Shown: in pieces, positions 52,301 through 63,799 of the stretch
Position numbering within the stretch: position 1 is the first letter of the stretch
Layout: each line of letters starts with the position of its first letter
Source: Bedellia somnulentella
Taxonomy: Eukaryota > Arthropoda > Insecta > Lepidoptera > Bedelliidae
NCBI GenBank assembly: GCA_963576735.1
Contig: OY755188.1
Span: forward strand, 14,496,323-14,560,322
DNA length: 64,000 nt
Reading direction: 5' to 3'
Program-made: the position numbers and the translations under genes
Notes under the pieces: model-generated
What the model saw: only the letters and a program-made list of their open reading frames with translations
Told to the model about the DNA's origin: nothing
Database searches by the model: none

Positions 52301-54249
52301 TCTTGAGTGTAACAAATTTTCTATTTTGCAGATTAATCTTATTGTATCTATTATTATTAAAAACCCCTACAAATATCATATTAAGGATTCTCTCATATAT
52401 GTCTGCAAGTCTAGCCAGATCAACCTTTTAACTAGAGAATGTGTCGTATAAAACAGCCATCTGTTTTGCACTTTCATACATATACTCACGGCTATAAATC
52501 CCAGGAAGGGGTAGCCAGAGCTAAAGAATTAGAAATTCCTCAGCCACTTTTGGAAATTTGAGTGGGGAAAAGATAGTAAAAATAAAGGTTGTTGGTGATG
52601 GGTCTCCAACCCCATCACCCAAAAATCCCTTAATAACCCCATACCGTTAGTCGCCCCTTACATACACCCACCGGAAGAAATGGGGTAGTGCTATTCTAAA
52701 CCGACACTACACGGCAAACACATCTGTTTTGCACTTTCATTGTATCATATAGTTTTATCTCATTCTGAATGACACTTCAGATTAAACTATGTTCATGCTA
52801 GGTCTCCTGATTAGTCTTCTTGACATAAATTAATAATATACTTACCACAGGGTAACATTTCTATGATCCACATCAAGAGATCTTTCATAGATGGATCGTG
52901 CCCTCTGCACTTGTTTTTGTGATTCTTCCCACTGAGCATATTTGAGCCAATTTCCAATTACCTGAAAAAATGATATGTTAATTTAAAGACTTCCAAAATT
53001 TGTTAAGACTTATAAATATTTTTTTTTATTCATACTGATAGTATTGAAACATGCAACATTATAGGTATAAATAATATGGTAAGGTATACAAAGGTTAATT
53101 AAGTTTATACAAAGGAATTCATAACAGCACAATGTTTTCATACAGCTATTTCAAGTATTTTTTTATCCTAGGAGACAACATTTTTCAATTTTATAAATAA
53201 CATTGACAAAATTAGTAGTTTAGTGAGTTCATTCTTACAAATAATTACAATATGTCACATTGGGAAACAATCTTTGTATTATTTGGATAGTAAAAACTTT
53301 CCGAGTTGTTTTATGAAACTGCACATATGGAGCAACATAATCTATTCAAAGTGTTTTAGAAGAATTCATCAATACATACTCACAGAATAATAGAAGGGCT
53401 AGCCAAATTTCAAAAGGAAAATTATATTATACACAAAATATTATGGTCAAGGACATTTAGTAATTATACAATAGATAAAGTAGCTGAGGAATAGTAAATA
53501 CTACAAGCTTTGGTAACCCCTTTTTGTGATTTATGGCTGTGAGTATAGGAACTAGAGTAGTATACTTTACCATTGCTATTATATCATGTTTGAGAATAAG
53601 AAGTTGTCTTTTGACTATTTTCTCCTATATGCTTTATCTGTCTTTATTGTAAATGACAATACAACTAACAACCTCTTCTTAAATTAAACCATACTGGTAA
53701 TAATATATATTTTAGATAAGATGGCTCAAAGCACTGGCAGTAGTCCAAACTGAGAAGAGAAAGAAGAAATGTGAGGGAAGCAAGAGATTTTCATTAGTAA
53801 CTAATAGAGCGGCCAACAATTTTAATGGCTATTGATAGACAGAGGCATATCCTAGTGGGATTTTAATGTGTCGAGGACTATATCATATGTTGGTGGAGCT
53901 TCAGCATGAGACAGAAGAGAATTGATGGTTTACCAATCTGTTTTTTCTGATATTGTCTTCGAAAGCTTTTCGTTTTCTGTGCTGATAATCTCGTAATTCT
54001 TCTGGATCAGAAATTTTCTGTTTTGGTGGAGGCGGTTGAATTTCTAAATCCCTCTCCTTAGCTTCTCGGAGTAACTGCTCAGCAGTTATCTGGATATCTG
54101 CTGGAGCTTTGTTTTTTACCTATAAATTTGAAACAAATTGATTAAATTCCAACACGAGTTGAGAGATCCACAATTTAATCGTAGTAATTATTACTTGAAA
54201 CAATACAGACCTTAGCCACTTTCGGCATTTTGGCAGGTTTAGATTCCAT
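49367..54249 (-). CDS. crn: Crooked neck, HAT-repeat pre-mRNA splicing factor (CRNKL1/Clf1)
   Basis: Crn is a scaffold of the Prp19-associated (NineTeen) complex in the nucleus and is needed to activate the spliceosome. Five exons in gene order: 54249-54211, 54119-53934, 52961-52846, 52126-51970 and 50992-49367. They give 707 residues, close to the roughly 700 usual for the family, and all phases agree. It starts [20 protein letters not shown]. The HAT repeats show the expected Trp/Tyr/Glu pattern: [76 protein letters not shown]. The C-terminus is charged ([17 protein letters not shown], then a Glu/Ser/Asn tail). The intron at 51100-51340 contains a SINE-like insertion. Confidence 0.97.
51100..51340 (-). 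repeat. 240-bp SINE-like repeat with 12-bp duplication
   Basis: ATTGATTTTATT at 51088-51099 and 51341-51352 is the target duplication. In a crn intron. Confidence 0.87.
51640..51790 (+). pseudogene. LINE 3' fragment
   Basis: GACCTATGTCCAGCAGTGGA with preceding GGACTGGGGAAAGGGTGCAG resembles the untranslated or terminal part of the LINE seen at 13715 and 19208. Confidence 0.45.
51845..51945. repeat. Palindromic LINE-tail fragment
   Basis: GGGGTAGGCAGAGACTATTG and its complement CAATAGTCTCTGCCTACCCC meet head to head at a TGATCA core (51890-51933), after (CATA)n. The same sequence, not inverted, occurs at 16770-16800 and 57960-58000. Confidence 0.75.
52478..52720 (-). repeat. 240-bp SINE-like repeat with 20-bp duplication
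   Basis: CATCTGTTTTGCACTTTCAT at 52458-52477 and 52721-52740. It is the clearest evidence that the family moves by target-primed retroposition. Confidence 0.9.
52980..53930. other. crn intron 2
   Basis: AT-rich. A degraded 240-bp repeat tail lies at about 53475-53546 (AGTAGCTGAGGAATAG, GATTTATGGCTGTGAGTATA) and an old LINE end fragment at about 53725-53880. No gene is present. Confidence 0.5.
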
Positions 54250-54474
54250 TTTAATTATTTATCTTATGAGTTCTGTTAATATAGTAACGAAAAACAGTAA
54301 ATTAGGTTTTGGTTTTATATAAAATACGCTCGAACGAAATGCTGCTTTATTTCCAAAACAAGACTGACTGAACTGAATGACAAACAAGAAATCCTTCATT
54401 CATTTTCATAGAAGACACAACGCTACGAATGCAACGAATGTTGCTGAACCAATTTTTGATATTACCACAGATAA

Positions 54475-56523
54475 CACTGGCCAACACTATTTTTGGTGCC
54501 GTTGTTTTAAGACCTGATTATGAAAGTAATTTCTTCACTGATTTCAAATATGTAATCAGTTTTTCTGTATCAGCTCTAGTTTTGAAAATATTAAAAAAAA
54601 AAAATTTTCAACGAAAAAACACATTTTTTATTAGTCAGTGTACAAAAAACTCCTCTTAATAGATTTTCTTTCATGTTTATGCATTGGGTTGTCTCTCATA
54701 AGAGCCCAGCAGTAATCAGCCATCATGTGAGTATCCCATCTACCCTGGTATCGATCCTCCATGACTTTGATGTCCTGATGAAACCGCTCTCCTTGTTCCT
54801 CACTTAAGTCACCCAGGTTATGCGGGAAGCAGTCCAAATGGCTGTGTAGGTAATGAACCTTGATGCTCATATTACATCCCAACTTTTGAAAGCAAGAAAG
54901 CATTTGGTTTACAATACTTTCATAATCTTCTGCCTTATGATTACCAAGGAAATTTTTGATCACTTGCACAAATGAGTTCCACGCAGCAAGTTCCGTTTCA
55001 TTCATAGATGTTGCGAAGTTATCATCTTTAATTAACTGTCTTATCTGAGGACCGTCAAATATTCCAGCCTTGAGTTTTTCTGTGCTTAAAGCTGGAAATG
55101 CCCTCGTAATGTATTGAAAGCATGAGCCCGATTTGTCTAATGCTTTTACAAATTGTTTCATGAGACCAAGTTTTATGTGTAGAGGAGGTAAAATGATCAT
55201 TTCTCGGGGGACTAAAGGTGTATTTATAACATTTTGCTTTCCAACAGCTAGGCTTTCTCTGATCGGCCAATTTTTTCGTACCCAGTGATTCGGTTTATCT
55301 CTACTATCCCAAAGACACATAAAACATGGATACTTTGTATATCCACCTTGCTGTCCCAACAGAAAATTAACCATTTTGAGATCGACGCATATAAACCATT
55401 GGTGGTTATCATATTTAATCTTTTCTAAAAGCAGTGCAATTGCTTCATACTCTTCTTTCATTCGGGTAGAATGAGCAATTGGAACACAAGCGTGTTTATT
55501 ACCATTATGAAGCAATACACATTTGAGACTTCTTTTGGAACTGTCTATAAAAAGACGCCACTCAGTTGAGTCGTACTTTTGTAAACCCATTCTTGTTAAT
55601 AAACCACCAATATCATTGCAATAAACAAGATTGTTATCTTCAGAAAAATATGGTAGCAAATCGCGTTCTCTTTGACGGTAAAATGTAACTCTTGTGTTTG
55701 GTGAAAGCAAATTCTTCTCTTTTAATCTAGAAGCCAACAATTCAGCACGCTCCTTTGAAAGATCTAGATCCCTTATCAGATCATTAAGCTCACCTTGTGA
55801 AAAAAAACGAGAGGTTCGATTCAACTCGCCATAATCACTGTCGATCTCGGGATTTGCTTGGATTTCGTTATATTGTTCCACTTCGATATCTGGCAGCGAG
55901 TGGTACGTAGGCACAGGGACACTTTCGGAATGAGGTACAGGTCTTTTCGCTGATGGTATATCAGGATATGTCCATTTACTTCTATTCTTTCGATTTATGC
56001 CGACAATCTTAACCAAACAGAAATAACAGTCGTTGAAGTGATTTTGTTGTTCCCTCCAAATCATCGGTATCCCAAATTTCATACATCTTCTTTTGCAATT
56101 TGTCCATTGTCTCAAATGTTCTCTGCATGTTTTACACACAAAATGGGGCACCCAAGGCTTATCTTGATGCTCAATAGATAGGTTGAAGTATGCGAAATAT
56201 GCATTTTTCACGAACTCTGTTATGGGTTTTCTGTTTTCCTCAAACGTATATTCACCACAAATATAACAAAATGAATTAGGATTGGTCAAACAACATCTTG
56301 ATGAGCTTGCCATTATGCCAAAACAACGAAATTGATGAAAATAAAAGAATTGCGATACTTTGTTGAAGTCAAAGTGACGAAATTTTAAAATTGAGGGTAG
56401 TTATGAAATTAGAGCTGATACAAAAATGGCAGTTGTAGGTTTGTCATCAGAGACACGTTCAAAAACAATATCTAAACAAATTTTTACCGCACCAAAAAAA
56501 AAGTTTTTTTTTGTTGGCCAGTG
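54475..56523 (-). mobile_element. Complete-looking DNA transposon with CACTGG ends and TAA duplication
   Basis: The left terminus CACTGGCCAACACTATTTTTGG and the right terminus (complement of GGCCAGTG, preceded by TTTTTGTT) form imperfect inverted repeats with a shared GGTGC(C/G)G after a T-rich stretch. TAA flanks both ends (54472-54474 and 56524-56526). The only long ORF (54631-56313, minus) fills the element. CACT-type ends with a 3-bp duplication recall CMC/EnSpm elements; that placement is inference. Confidence 0.85.
54631..56313 (-). CDS. Putative transposase, 560 aa, intact
   Basis: A single uninterrupted frame within an inverted-repeat element, so a transposase is the natural reading. 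The N-terminus has paired cysteines (FCYICGEYTF, HFVCKTCREHL, DCYFCLVKI), probably a zinc-binding DNA-recognition module. The middle has a possible RNase-H-like core: WRLFIDSSKRSLK, a candidate first Asp in a beta strand, then WFICVDLKMVNFLL, a candidate second Asp. This is followed by a CxxC segment (YPCFMCLWDSRDKPNHW). A conserved-looking C-terminal part includes LPPLHIKLGLMKQF and SEEQGERFHQDIKVMEDRYQ, with candidate Glu residues. I recall similar uncharacterised proteins in many insect and hydra genomes but cannot name the family. The catalytic assignment is inference. The intact frame suggests recent activity. It lies divergent to crn, its stop 381 bp upstream of the crn ATG. Confidence 0.8.
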   Translation of the reverse strand: MASSSRCCLTNPNSFCYICGEYTFEENRKPITEFVKNAYFAYFNLSIEHQDKPWVPHFVCKTCREHLRQWTNCKRRCMKFGIPMIWREQQNHFNDCYFCLVKIVGINRKNRSKWTYPDIPSAKRPVPHSESVPVPTYHSLPDIEVEQYNEIQANPEIDSDYGELNRTSRFFSQGELNDLIRDLDLSKERAELLASRLKEKNLLSPNTRVTFYRQRERDLLPYFSEDNNLVYCNDIGGLLTRMGLQKYDSTEWRLFIDSSKRSLKCVLLHNGNKHACVPIAHSTRMKEEYEAIALLLEKIKYDNHQWFICVDLKMVNFLLGQQGGYTKYPCFMCLWDSRDKPNHWVRKNWPIRESLAVGKQNVINTPLVPREMIILPPLHIKLGLMKQFVKALDKSGSCFQYITRAFPALSTEKLKAGIFDGPQIRQLIKDDNFATSMNETELAAWNSFVQVIKNFLGNHKAEDYESIVNQMLSCFQKLGCNMSIKVHYLHSHLDCFPHNLGDLSEEQGERFHQDIKVMEDRYQGRWDTHMMADYCWALMRDNPMHKHERKSIKRSFLYTD

Positions 56524-56526
56524 TAA

Positions 56527-57585
56527 TATAATACTATACTAGTACAGATACCCAATCCCATACAACGAAATGTGATGTGCTTAAATACCCTTATTCGGCG
56601 GGCTATTTTTTAGTTCCTTATTGTTCGCTAGATGGCGATAAAAACAAAAACCAAATGATAACAAAGCCCGGTATCTTACTCGGCTAATATTAGGAAATGG
56701 CGGCTGCGGGGCGCGCGGGGCGGGGGCGCCTCGGTAACACGACACAAGCGAGACAGATTTTATTACTTTACTAGCTGTGCCCGCGACTTCGTTCGCGTGA
56801 TTGTCGAGAACAAAAAAACGTCGTTTAGTTAAGAGTATATCACCTTTTTGAAATAAAATAAAGAACCAATGAAATCTAATGCGCACACTTATTGTGATGT
56901 AGGAACTATTGAGTATTTTATAATGATATTTAATTAATTACAGTAGCCATTATCCAGTTGAAATAATAAAAGGTCGTAACTGTGTGTATCTCATTTGAAT
57001 TAGTGTTTATTTAGATACAGTTACAGGGTTAGCCGAAGATTAAGGATCGCTACCTTGTACGATCCTAGCAGATCTGCATAATGCATCAATATATTTATAA
57101 AGCCCTTTTGTTTTTAACACTTCGGAATTTTGCACATAGATCATATATCAATCCCGCCCGATTTCGGCCACAGCAAGTTCTGGTATCCGGCTATTAAGAG
57201 TGTGTTCATGTGCTCTCATGTGACTGACATAGCCAATCTTTCCGACAAATGTTCTATGACGTATGTTGAAAAATCAGTACCCCTCCAATATATAGGTAGT
57301 TATTATTGATGGCCGCAGGTGGTCGGGCCTTGAGCTCATCACTCTTTGCTTCGAGCTCATCACGTCTTTTCCTTCCGAAAAGAAATATTAACCGGTTGAC
57401 AGGAAGGGGGTGAAAACTAAATTACTAAATTTCACTCAAGAAAGAATAAAACAAACGGGGTAAGCTAAATAAAACCGCTCAAAAAAGGTACTTTACTATT
57501 ATTAGGGTTTACGGTTGTTGGTTGTACTATGATAATACATTGAATTAAATCGATTTATCAGTGGCATAATATGCACTGTAGTAGC
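56527..57585. other. Intergenic DNA with a Helitron end
   Basis: CTAGCTGTGCCCGCGACTTC at 56771 (minus orientation) is the 3' end of a lepidopteran Helitron derivative; its other end is not clear. A GC-rich GGCGCGCGGGGCGGGGGCGCC patch is at about 56700-56735. No host gene is recognised. Confidence 0.5.
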
Positions 57586-57587
57586 TG

Positions 57588-57833
57588 TGTAGTGTCGGCT
57601 TAGAATAGCACTACCCCATTTCTTCCGGTGGATGTACGTAAGAGGCGACTAACGGTATTGGGGGTTTTTAAGGGATTTTTGGGCGATGCGGTTGGAGACC
57701 CATTACCAACAACCTTTATTTTACCATCTTTTCCCCACTCAATTTTCCAAAAGTGGCTGAGGAATTTCTAATTCCTTAGCTCAGGCTACCCCTTCTAGGG
57801 ATTTATAGTCGTGAGTATATGTATGTATGTATA
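57588..57833 (+). repeat. 240-bp SINE-like repeat, full length
   Basis: Clean copy from TGTGTAGTGTCGGCTTAGAA to GTCGTGAGTATATGTATGTA. Confidence 0.82.
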
Positions 57834-57944
57834 ATATGCAAATATAACTAAATTAAGGTTAGTCACTAAGGTCACTACATCATTTTAGTGTTAAAAAAAG
57901 TAGAACTTAAAAGATGTCTTATGTTTCTGGTGTTTAATACATAC

Positions 57945-58197
57945 ATACATACATATTCTCACGCCGTTAGTTTCCATTGGGGTAGGCAGAGACTATCGAT
58001 CGCCACTTTGTACTTGACACTTTTTTTATCGCCAATGTGGAAGGTAATGTTAGTAGAGGACGACCTCGGAGGACAGATTTGGATCAAATAGAAAACGTGC
58101 TCAAAAAGGCAGGTGTCCGCAGTATGAAGAATAAAAGAGCATGTATGAAAAGATTGACGGATGTAAACGAAGCCAGAGAGGTTTGGTGTTTAATGTA
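57945..58197 (+). pseudogene. LINE C-terminal coding fragment with inverted tail piece
   Basis: From about 58030 the frame reads NVSRGRPRRTDLDQIENVLK, then KAGVRSMKNKRACMKRLTDV before drifting. It is preceded by (CATA)n and the inverted LINE tail CACGCCGTTAGTTTCCATTG (57960). It therefore looks like two pieces of the same LINE end joined in opposite orientation. Confidence 0.65.
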
Positions 58198-59147
58198 GAC
58201 CAAAATTCAGTTTTTTATTATAAACGTTCACGAAAACTGGTTGTGAAGTGACGTGCATTTGAAGAATGGTTAAGAATTTCAAAATTATGCTCACCAAATT
58301 GGATTTATTAATAGGCAGACTATTTACATAATATATTAATATTAATAAGCCTAATTTAAGAAACTAAGTAAAGATAATATTTAAAAGCATTTCAGTTATT
58401 TTCATAGTCGGCGAATTCACTTGATATTGGCAGCTTGTATTAATTTCGCCTAGCTTGTTTCCTGTAGCTTCTATTACTTTAACCGACTTTAAAATAAGGG
58501 GTTAAAGGGGCTAAAAAAATGCAAATTTTATTTTTGCTTTATTTTATTTTGGTTCTTTATTTTATTTTTGCACAACGCCATCTATCGGACTTTGGATTCC
58601 AACTATCAACATTAGTTCTATATTTAGACTTAAGATGTCGTTGCAAGTACTATACTGAATTGCGTAACGTAATATTTTTCTTCTTGAACTCACAAAATTA
58701 ATCATATCTTTTGATAGAGTGAACCGATTTCGATGAAACAAAAACTAAGTTATACCTCAAGTTACGTTTAATTTTTGTATATAAACATTTTCAGCATTAA
58801 ATTCGTAGATTTTACGTTTTGCGCGCACAAACAAACATATAAACAGACAAACAGACAAAAAATTTAAAAATGATGGAAATGGGTTCTGTTACTTATCTGT
58901 TCACACGCTGGCTATTTTTTTTTTCAATTTCTTCAATGTACAAAAATTACTTTTCTACAGATTTATTATATGTATAGATGACTTTCTTTCACTAAATGTT
59001 TATTTGCAAATTTGCAAATATGGTCAAGGACAAAGACTAGGTCAAGGACAAAATCGTCGACAAGGCCAATTGCGTACGAGTATTACATCCGTTTGTAGAT
59101 ATTTTTGCTTATAATGTTAACAGTGTCGTTGTCGATATTCTTCTCTG
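58198..59147. other. Intergenic AT-rich DNA with a decayed element
   Basis: GAACCGATTTCGATGAAAC and GCGCGCACAAACAAACATAT (58720-58860) are phrases of degraded lepidopteran transposons. Nothing codes. Confidence 0.4.
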
Positions 59148-59375
59148 CTATGTGTCGGCTTAGAATAGCACTATCCCATTTCTTACCGTAATGGTTCGTA
59201 ATAGACGGCTAAAGGTATTGGGGCTTTTGGCTGATTTTAAGGCGATTCTGTTGGGGACCCACCATCAAAAATCTTTGTTTTATAATCTTATCCCAACACA
59301 AGTTCCAAAAGTGGCGAACGAAATTTTTATTCCTAGGCTCTGGTTCCCCCTTCTAGGGATTTATAGCCGAAAATA
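59148..59375 (+). repeat. 240-bp SINE-like repeat, diverged
   Basis: TGTGTCGGCTTAGAATAGCA to GGATTTATAGCCGAAAATAA with many substitutions. Confidence 0.7.
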
Positions 59376-59453
59376 AATGTGTGAATAATGAACGATATTC
59401 TGTTTATTAAAATAAAATAAACAGAATAAACACATTTATTTATTTAATAACAT

Positions 59454-61873
59454 ATGCATGCATTTATTTTACTTGGTGATTTTAATGTAGGTACGGCCAT
59501 TTGGTCCAAAGTTGGACCTCATGAGTCTTGTGTAAAACTATGTAACCCATTAGAAAATAACAAAATTTCTATTATTGCCGATTTCCTAGATTTTACAGGG
59601 TGTAGTCAATTTAATAATATTCATAACCATAATGATCGATGCCTTGACCTTGTATTTAGTAATTTACCCTGTAAAGTTTCGCGTTCTTCCTCACCACTGG
59701 TACCTGAGGACCTACACCACCCAACTCTTTCCGTGTCTGTCACTTTAGAGCTTCCAAAAGACCTGCAGCCCCCATCTCGTTTGCGCTGGCGGTTCCATGC
59801 TGCTGACTTTGATAGTATCCACCATGCTGTCACTAATACCGATTGGGACAAATTGTTCGCTGGTTGTGATATTAACGAGGCGACTGATATCTTTTATGAG
59901 CAATTAATTGGTTTAATTAATATGTATGTACCTTCAGTAATTGACAAACATAACGACAATTACCCAATATGGTTTAGCAAGCCATTAAGAAAAATAATTA
60001 AGGAAAAACTTAAGGTACATAAAAAGTGGAAAATATACAAGCGGACAGTTGATTATGAACAGTTTAAACTTCTAAGAAAGCGTCAGAAATTGGTGTCTAA
60101 ATCGGATTATGACACGTACATTAATTCTGTGGAGGAAAATATTAGCAAAAATAGTAAAATGTTTTGGAATTATATCAAGTGCAAACGTAATTCGAGTAAT
60201 ATTCCTGATACTATGTTTCTTGATGGTGTGAAGGGTGATACTGGTATGCAGATCGCTGAATTATTTAGTACAAACTTTAGAGCCGTTTTTGAAAAAGATA
60301 TTAGTAACTACACATCCCAAGAATGTCATAGCTCTTGTATAAATTTACATAAAATTTCTATCACATTGTCCTTGGTTACTCGTTATTTGAAACAATTGGA
60401 TACTTCAATTGGTGCGGGACCGGACGGTTTACATCCCTTATTTTTACAAAGAATTCATTTATCTATTTCCCGACCCGTTCATCTATTATTTCAATTATCT
60501 ATCACAAGTTGTATTGTTCCCGATCGTTGGAAGTTATCCTACGTCACACCAATTTTTAAGACCGGCGACAAACATGATGTAAAGAACTACAGACCAATAT
60601 CTAAAATTTCTGTTCTTCCAAAACTACTGGAGAAAATTGTTTATGATATGATTTTCCCCATAATTAGACCTCATATCATAAGTGAGCAGCATGGATTCGT
60701 CACCAAACGTTCAACTGAGACTAATGTTTGCGAATTCATTGAGAATGTGTCTGAGGCTATGGATGCTGGTCACCGTGTAGATGCTGTGTATACAGACTTC
60801 TCAAAAGCTTTTGATAAAATCTGCCACTCTATATTAATTGCTAAACTCGAGAACTTTGGTATACACGGAGACCTGCTACGTTGGATTGAGTCCTATATAC
60901 GAGGACGATGGCAAGCCGTAACTGTAAAGGGCTTCACTTCTTCATTTGTGCCAATAACATCAGGTATAATTCAGGGTTCTCATGTAGGCCCCCTGTTCTT
61001 TAATATCTTCATAAATGACATTTACAAAGTATTTTTCCATTCACTCTTTCTTCTATTCGCTGACGATACCAAAATATATAAAACTATCACGTGTTACGGT
61101 GATTGCCTTGCCTTGCAGTCGGATCTTGACCGCTTTGCTACCTATTGTAGTAATAATAATTTACAACTTAATTTAGACAAGTGCCATATTATATCCTTTT
61201 GTAGGAAAACCAAATATGATTTATTCCCCTATTCACTTTTTTCCAAAGTCCTTTCAAGAACAAGTGAGGTTAGAGATCTTGGCATCATAACATAATTGAC
61301 TCTAAATTGCTATTTGATAAACATATTTCTAGCATATTCTCCAAAGCGTATAAATTGCTAGGATTTGTACTTCGTCAGTCAAAAGAATTTAAAAGCCCTC
61401 AAACTATTGTAACACTTTATAATGCATTGGTACTACCAATACTCCAATATGGCTCAACAGTATGGAACCCCATGTATCAAGTATATATCAAAATGCTTCA
61501 AAGAATTCAAAATAAGTTTATTAAACACCTCAACTATAGATTTCCATACTTTAACAACCTTCCTAACTTGAAACCCTTAAAATGTGCTAGAGACACTAGG
61601 GATCAAGTAATGTTATTTAAAACCATCCACAATCTAATTGATTCACCTTATTTGTTATCAAGGTTAAACTTCAGATGTCCGTCCCACAACACTAGAAACT
61701 CATTCACATTCCACACACCATCTCTTAGGACTAATTATGCCACCAACACATTTATTTCCCGTGCTATTATTTCTTACAATACAAAATTTTCCGAAGCTGA
61801 CATTTTCGATTTATCATTAACTCAATTTAAGAACTTTTGTAAACAGTTGGAGTTTGTTGAATCAGCGGATTGA
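59454..61873 (+). pseudogene. 5'-truncated, frameshifted CR1-like LINE ORF2
   Basis: The copy starts inside the endonuclease domain (ILLGDFNVGTAIWSK) and carries a reverse transcriptase with intact motif A (YTDFSKAFDK) and FADDTKIYK. The frame breaks at about 61290-61300, between RDLGII and the IDSKLLFDKHI sequence that resumes in another frame and continues to a stop at 61871-61873. It is related to but clearly different from the LINE at 8970. There is no ORF1 and the N-terminus is missing, consistent with incomplete reverse transcription. An imperfect palindrome (ATTCTGTTTATT with its inverse) is just upstream at 59397-59426. The 3' end lies at about 61975 in TTATAT-rich DNA. Confidence 0.88.
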
Positions 61874-62008
61874 CCCTAAATGTTTGAGTCATACAATTTT
61901 CTCTTAATATAATTATTTGAATTTATATTTATTTATTATATTATATTTATATATTTACTTATTATGTTATTATATTAAAGTATGTTTTTTAAGTACTTTC
62001 ATTCATAA

Positions 62009-63041
62009 TCAATACATAGTATAAAACAAAGTCGCTTTCGCTGTATGTCCGTATGTATGCTTAGATCTTTAAAACTACGCAACGGATTTTGATGCGGTTT
62101 TTTTTAATAGATAGAGTGATTCTTAAGGAAGGTTTGTATGTATAATAAATGCATAATATAGTAGAGAAACACTGATAAATTTAAAGGTTTCTAATGTGAT
62201 GTCGTAAATAAGCACGTTTTTTTGCGCTTATATTGCAAACGCTGGCTGAACCCTACAAGATAGACCAAAATAATGTACTACAGTATTGTTCACCTTAAAA
62301 AGTTCAACAAAAAAGTCCGCGATGGTATATGTCTATCTCTTAGGGATAACCCAGCATAACCATTTTTATTCTTTACTAAAAAATGGTTATTTACGAAGTG
62401 ATTTTAAACAATACAGCATTAATCCTTATCCAATAAAGTACCTTAAATAAATTGTGCATTTATTATAGATCGATATGCTTTTTACAGCATGTAATTTAAG
62501 TGAATATTACCGAAGATATTACAAATTTAAAATGCAGGGTCGTAGTTGTTTGCGCCGGGCGGCGCGTGCCTATAAATAGCGCGTCGATGGCCGCGCTTCG
62601 CCTATCCGACTTAGCTTAGGTACACTCCTTTGCCACGCCAGGGCGGCCTTCAGCCGCCCGGCAAACAAGTTATGGTGACGCCGCATAGGCCGCAGGGCCA
62701 GCAGCACCGAACCGGTGGGGTTTTAGTCGGTAGGAGTCCGACATACCCCCTATCCTCCTATGAGGATTTCCCCAACGGTAAAAAAAAAAAAAAAAGAAAA
62801 GCGCTTCGCCTTATAGCACTTTATGATTTGCAGCAATCGCACGCGTTTATCGGAGCTCTCTAGCGAGGAAAATATCAAGAATTTATTAAACTGAATAGAA
62901 TAAGTATCTTTTCTAGTAAAGTCTAAGCAAAACATGTTTGTATTGGCTAATGACAAAAAAGGTGTGACCGTTGTGTATAAGGACATTCTGTAGTAGGTAT
63001 ATTTTGCATTGCACCCGTGCGAAGCCGGGGCGGGTCGCTAG
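62009..63041 (+). mobile_element. Non-autonomous Helitron with a nested retroposon
   Basis: It starts with TC (TCAATACATAGTATAAAACA, then AAGTCGCTTTCGCTG and CTACGCAACGGATTTTGATG) and ends CGAAGCCGGGGCGGGTCGCTAG followed by T. These are the 5'-TC and CTAG-3' ends with a GC-rich hairpin close to the 3' end expected for Helitrons. There is no Rep/helicase ORF. Confidence 0.82.
62606..62800 (+). mobile_element. GC-rich A-tailed retroposon inside the Helitron
   Basis: GCGCTTCGCCTAT before (62593-62605) and GCGCTTCGCCTTAT after (62801-62814) look like a target duplication. The 195-bp insert ends in an A-rich tail. Its minus- and plus-strand frames (GKQVMVTPHRPQGQQ) may be a LINE 3' end or a SINE. 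The high GC content contrasts with the surroundings. Confidence 0.7.
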
Positions 63042-63500
63042 TTATCTTATATATTATTAATTTATGTATTTTTAACCTTGAAAAGTAAGTATCTTATTTA
63101 GGTATATTTTATTATCATAAAATATTATTAACATTATTTCCTAAAATCTATATGCATATTTTGTAATCTTGTAGTGTTTGCTTGGTCTGGTGGGAATGAC
63201 AATAGAATTCATTTAACTTACTTAATTTCATCTGTATAAATTATCCACATTACAACTGATGTATAATTGTTTTGTTTTCATTAGTTATTTAATTTGCGTT
63301 TTTCTGTATCGTCTGTATATCAATTGGTAGAAACTTTATAGGTCAAGAACTTCTCTGTATTTTTGTCTTATTTGAAATATTGTGTACCGTTTGTTTCTCA
63401 AATAAATAAATAAATAAATAAATAAACATCGTGCAAGACGTATTCGTGCTGTAGTGGCGGCGTATAATAGCACTACTCCGCATCATTCCGTCAGTGAGGT
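63042..63500. other. Intergenic AT-rich DNA
   Basis: (AAAT)n at 63400-63427; no gene is recognised. Confidence 0.5.
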
Positions 63501-63504
63501 ATTG

Positions 63505-63595
63505 AGCGCTAGTGTCGAGATTTTTCTTTCCTTTATTTATTCTTTATTTATTAGTTATTTATAATCCCCACATGTGGTTTAAATGATTTGAGTTG
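63505..63595 (-). repeat. Half copy of the tRNA-hairpin retroposon
   Basis: GTGTCGAGATTTTTCTTTCC and TTATTTATTCTTTATTTATT are followed by ATAATCCCCACATGTGG. That is one arm plus the arm-specific flank, in reverse orientation and without the tRNA-like middle. Confidence 0.65.
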
Positions 63596-63799
63596 TTTAG
63601 TTTGAGGCATAGAATAAAGTTTGTGGCTGGAGGGTTTAATTTCATTGATTGGTTGGCGATGTGGTGATAGACCACAAATATTTAATCAAAAAAATGTATC
63701 TTCCACAAGCTGACATTCCACAAGCATCTGTGGGTTTGTCGCATTCAAACTTCTGGTTATTACTATACTAAAATGTCAGCTCAAAATGGTATCATTTAA

